Source: JAXLQL01 sp046331625 (GTDB lineage: Bacteria; Acidobacteriota; Terriglobia; Bryobacterales; Bryobacteraceae). Taken from it: DNA of 64,000 bases. Positions 62,262-64,000 of this stretch are shown piece by piece (position 1 is the first letter of the stretch; each line of letters starts with the position of its first letter). A program made the translations under genes and the position numbers. The notes beneath the pieces are model-generated. The model saw nothing but the letters and a program-made list of their open reading frames with translations, had not been told where the DNA came from and did not search any database. Location: contig JAXLQL010000026.1 in NCBI GenBank assembly GCA_046331625.1, positions 36,839-100,838 on the forward strand. The letters run 5' to 3'.

Positions 62262-62762
62262 TTTCGCCTGCGCGTGGCACTCGAGTTCGGCGACCGAAAT
62301 GGTCAACGTATCGACTGACTCGGGTTTGCCGTTGTTGGAGCAGGATCCAGGCGTACGCTCGACCGCTCGAGCGCGGCTCGTAGCGGCCAGAGCGCTCGTC
62401 TCCGAAAACCAGAGCGACGAACGTTTCGAGGTTCGACCCGTAGCGCCCGCGGCGGTGCGCTCGCCCCGGAAGCGGAGACGGCGAACGGGTCGAGTTTGTC
62501 ACCAGGACCGTTGCGTACGGATGGAGTTCCGAGGTGTGTCCAGCAATGGCCCCTCGATAGCCGCAACCAGTCATCGGCGCCATGCTACTCGATCACGGCA
62601 AACGGCTCGGAGTGTCGCCGAGCCCGGCTTGCAACTGCCGAGGCAGTACGCTCGCTCCGAAGCCGAGGCGGCGAACGTCTCGAGTTTGTCGCCAGGCCCC
62701 TTGCGCACGCATGGAGTTCCGAGGTGGGTCCGGTGATGGCCCCCTCGATAGGTGCAACTCCT
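62262..62762. pseudogene. Array of decayed tandem copies of the endonuclease 3' end
   Basis: The 572 bp between gnd and the endonuclease hold no intact gene. Instead, at least three degenerate copies of the last 60-70 codons of the neighbouring endonuclease gene lie in the same orientation: about 62262-62390, 62391-62570 (including a further short fragment at 62391-62440) and 62569-62762. The shared blocks are CGGCGCCATGCTA-type sequence at each unit end (62576 and 62770), GGAGTTCCGAGG at 62523, 62713 and 62957, and the CTCGATAG segment. Spacing is about 180-195 bp. On the minus strand one copy still encodes AIAGHTSELHPYATVL, compared with AIAGRASELRAYAVIL in the intact gene. The last 16 bp before the stop of the intact gene belong to the same repeat. 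Confidence 0.72.
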
Positions 62763-62778
62763 AGTCATTGGCGCCATG

Positions 62779-63519
62779 CTATTCGATCCCGGGAATCGGC
62801 TCGGCGCGCCGCTCGAGCTCGGATTGCAGCGGTCGCGGCAGTGCACTGATGAAGTCGAGCCCCGTGCGGCGCTCGACTTCGGCAACCGAGACGGCGAACC
62901 TGTCGATTGACTCGGCCGGATTACCGCCGTTGGGCAGGATTACCGCGTACGCGCGGAGTTCCGAGGCGCGGCCCGCGATGGCCACTTTGTAGAGCTCGCA
63001 GGGAATCGCAACGCCACTCGCGCCAATTCGGCCGATGCTCTGGCAGAAGATGGGGCCGCTGAAGACCACGACGAAGTCCGACGCGGAAGCGAGGCGGCGA
63101 ATCGAATCTTCGAGTACGCGCCACTTGCCCGAGTTCAGCGAACCATCTTGTGGAACGGCATTCGAGAGCAGGAACGAATCGGCGAATGACTGCTCGTTCC
63201 ATGCGACGTCGGCCGCGGGCACCAGATGACCCCTAACCCAGCCCGAGTTGCGATAGTCCGCATCGGTCGCGCCGGACATCCTCAACGCGTGATCTCGGCG
63301 GAAGTGCCGGCGGCGCGCCGCCGGCCGCGAGGCGAGATTCTCAGGCTTGATCTCGTGGGCGGTCCATAGAGCAGTCTTCGTCGAACTGCTGTGGCACAGG
63401 ACGAACTCACTGCGAGGGGAAAGCTCCTGGTCTTCGGCTGCACACGCGGGCAGTCCGAACCGGTCCGGCTGGGCAGCCAGTGATTCGACCAGGAAGAAAG
63501 CGATCAGCGCGGTGCGCAT
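62779..63519 (-). CDS. Secreted DNA/RNA non-specific endonuclease (NUC1 / EndoG-like) with VRGH motif
   Basis: I start at ATG 63519, just before a signal peptide (MRTALIAFFLVESLAAQ); GTG 63525 is in frame but unlikely. The 246-residue protein has the beta-beta-alpha-metal nuclease motif VRGHLVPAADV with the catalytic His98, the metal-binding Asn120 (FLLSNAVPQ), VVFSGPIF and the late VAIPCELYKVAI strand. Family members normally read DRGH; here the Asp is Val95, while Arg96, Gly97 and His98 are kept. The enzyme would be exported and may degrade external DNA or RNA. Decayed copies of its 3' end lie downstream. Confidence 0.85.
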   Translation of the reverse strand: MRTALIAFFLVESLAAQPDRFGLPACAAEDQELSPRSEFVLCHSSSTKTALWTAHEIKPENLASRPAARRRHFRRDHALRMSGATDADYRNSGWVRGHLVPAADVAWNEQSFADSFLLSNAVPQDGSLNSGKWRVLEDSIRRLASASDFVVVFSGPIFCQSIGRIGASGVAIPCELYKVAIAGRASELRAYAVILPNGGNPAESIDRFAVSVAEVERRTGLDFISALPRPLQSELERRAEPIPGIE

Positions 63520-63570
63520 ACGCACATCTATCGGCGCGTTTGAAACATAACTGCAGCCTGATGTTGATCG

Positions 63571-64000
63571 CTATTTGCGGAAATTCTTTGGCGCGAGTTG
63601 TTCGATCGGAATGAAGAGACTGCCTTGCGTCGTGCCCCGCGGTGATGCTTCTCGAATCCGCTGTGCCAGCGCACCCATCGCCATGCGCCCACCCAGTGCG
63701 TCCGCGAATGCCATTGTGATGGCCCTGACTTCCTCCGCCGATTCATGTGCGAACTCGATACGAAAGTGCCGGATGCCCGCTTCGCGCCAGCGATCCAGGT
63801 GCGCACTTGCCTCCTGGGCTTCCGCCCCGAACACCGTATTGCGGCAACCGACATCGGCGATTACCGGATGCTCACGGCCGTGCTCGTCGCGGAGCGCCAC
63901 CTGATGCTTCTCGCATGGCCGGCCGCAGTCGCGATAGCTGGCTCCGTTCGAGAGGAAGCGGCAGAAGACGCACTGCTCGGTGTGGAAAACGGGCAGGTGT
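63571..64000 (-). CDS. Peptidase U32 family protein, N-terminus cut by the window
   Basis: The frame is open from beyond base 64000 down to TAG at 63571, so only the C-terminal part (about 142 residues) is present. It holds the U32 cysteine cluster: HTEQCVFCRFL, then YRDCGRPCEKH, followed by DVGCRNTVF and a C-terminal helical part with RHFRIEF. The four-cysteine pattern is that of the YhbU/YrrO/RlhA-type proteins, several of which modify RNA or act in ubiquinone synthesis through an iron-sulfur cluster instead of cleaving peptides. With the rest missing, the subgroup cannot be fixed. Confidence 0.88.
   Translation of the reverse strand, partial: HLPVFHTEQCVFCRFLSNGASYRDCGRPCEKHQVALRDEHGREHPVIADVGCRNTVFGAEAQEASAHLDRWREAGIRHFRIEFAHESAEEVRAITMAFADALGGRMAMGALAQRIREASPRGTTQGSLFIPIEQLAPKNFRK

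Noticed and set aside
1..64000. Mobile elements, prophage, CRISPR, toxin-antitoxin or restriction genes
   Set aside because: I looked for transposase, integrase, phage, Cas and methylase motifs and for regularly spaced direct repeats and saw none; the only tandem arrays are the coding BACON-like repeats and the decayed endonuclease copies.

Overview
The window is GC-rich, densely coded bacterial DNA. It most resembles a soil Acidobacteriota of the Bryobacterales / Solibacter type; this is inferred from family content, not from a marker gene. The pointers are two proteins ending in what I recognise as the Solibacter-type C-terminal domain (TIGR03437-like), a large receptor with an N-terminal carboxypeptidase-regulatory domain, two pairs of DUF1501 and planctomycete-cytochrome (DUF1549/DUF1553) proteins, a serine/threonine kinase fused to a beta-propeller, and many Tat-type signal peptides on sugar-acid-type enzymes. 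I see no insertion sequence, prophage, CRISPR array, rRNA or convincing tRNA.

Layout. 1-6.9 kb: a truncated Gfo/Idh/MocA oxidoreductase, a minus-strand run of phosphofructokinase, methyltransferase and an LssY-domain protein, an exported enolase-superfamily enzyme and a porin. 6.9-13.1 kb: a likely minus-strand operon of class V aminotransferase, RraA-like protein and TonB-type receptor, ending in the porin, with a divergent amidohydrolase. 13.1-23.6 kb: an ABC exporter pair, aroA with a tightly coupled minimal histidine kinase, a DUF3500 protein, a GT-C-type membrane protein, glnE and a TPR-like protein. 23.6-34.8 kb: a large secreted propeller protein, a Ser/Thr kinase and a giant alpha-2-macroglobulin whose bait region is replaced by foreign modules. 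34.8-45.8 kb: two DUF1501 / cytochrome-type pairs around an exported FMN enzyme carrying a haem-c motif, then an SGNH hydrolase. 45.8-53.2 kb: lexA, a coiled-coil membrane protein, a pentapeptide-repeat protein, a 48-residue membrane protein, an alpha/beta hydrolase, a C-terminal processing protease and guaA. 53.3-64 kb: ExbD-like and outer-membrane proteins, a second enolase-superfamily enzyme, a protein with eight tandem beta-sandwich repeats, an MlrC-type M81 peptidase, gnd, a secreted endonuclease with decayed tandem copies of its own 3' end, and a truncated U32 peptidase.

How it fits together. Housekeeping genes (pfk, aroA, glnE, lexA, guaA, gnd) alternate with an exported catabolic and surface repertoire: receptor, porin, Tat-exported enzymes and c-type cytochrome modules, as expected of a heterotrophic degrader of complex organic matter. 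The most unusual items are the alpha-2-macroglobulin with three pseudopilin-like modules in its bait region, the FMN oxidase with a CxxCH motif, the decaying array behind the endonuclease, the absence of a normal start codon for guaA, and several -10 hexamers lying 5-10 nt from start codons, suggesting leaderless mRNAs.
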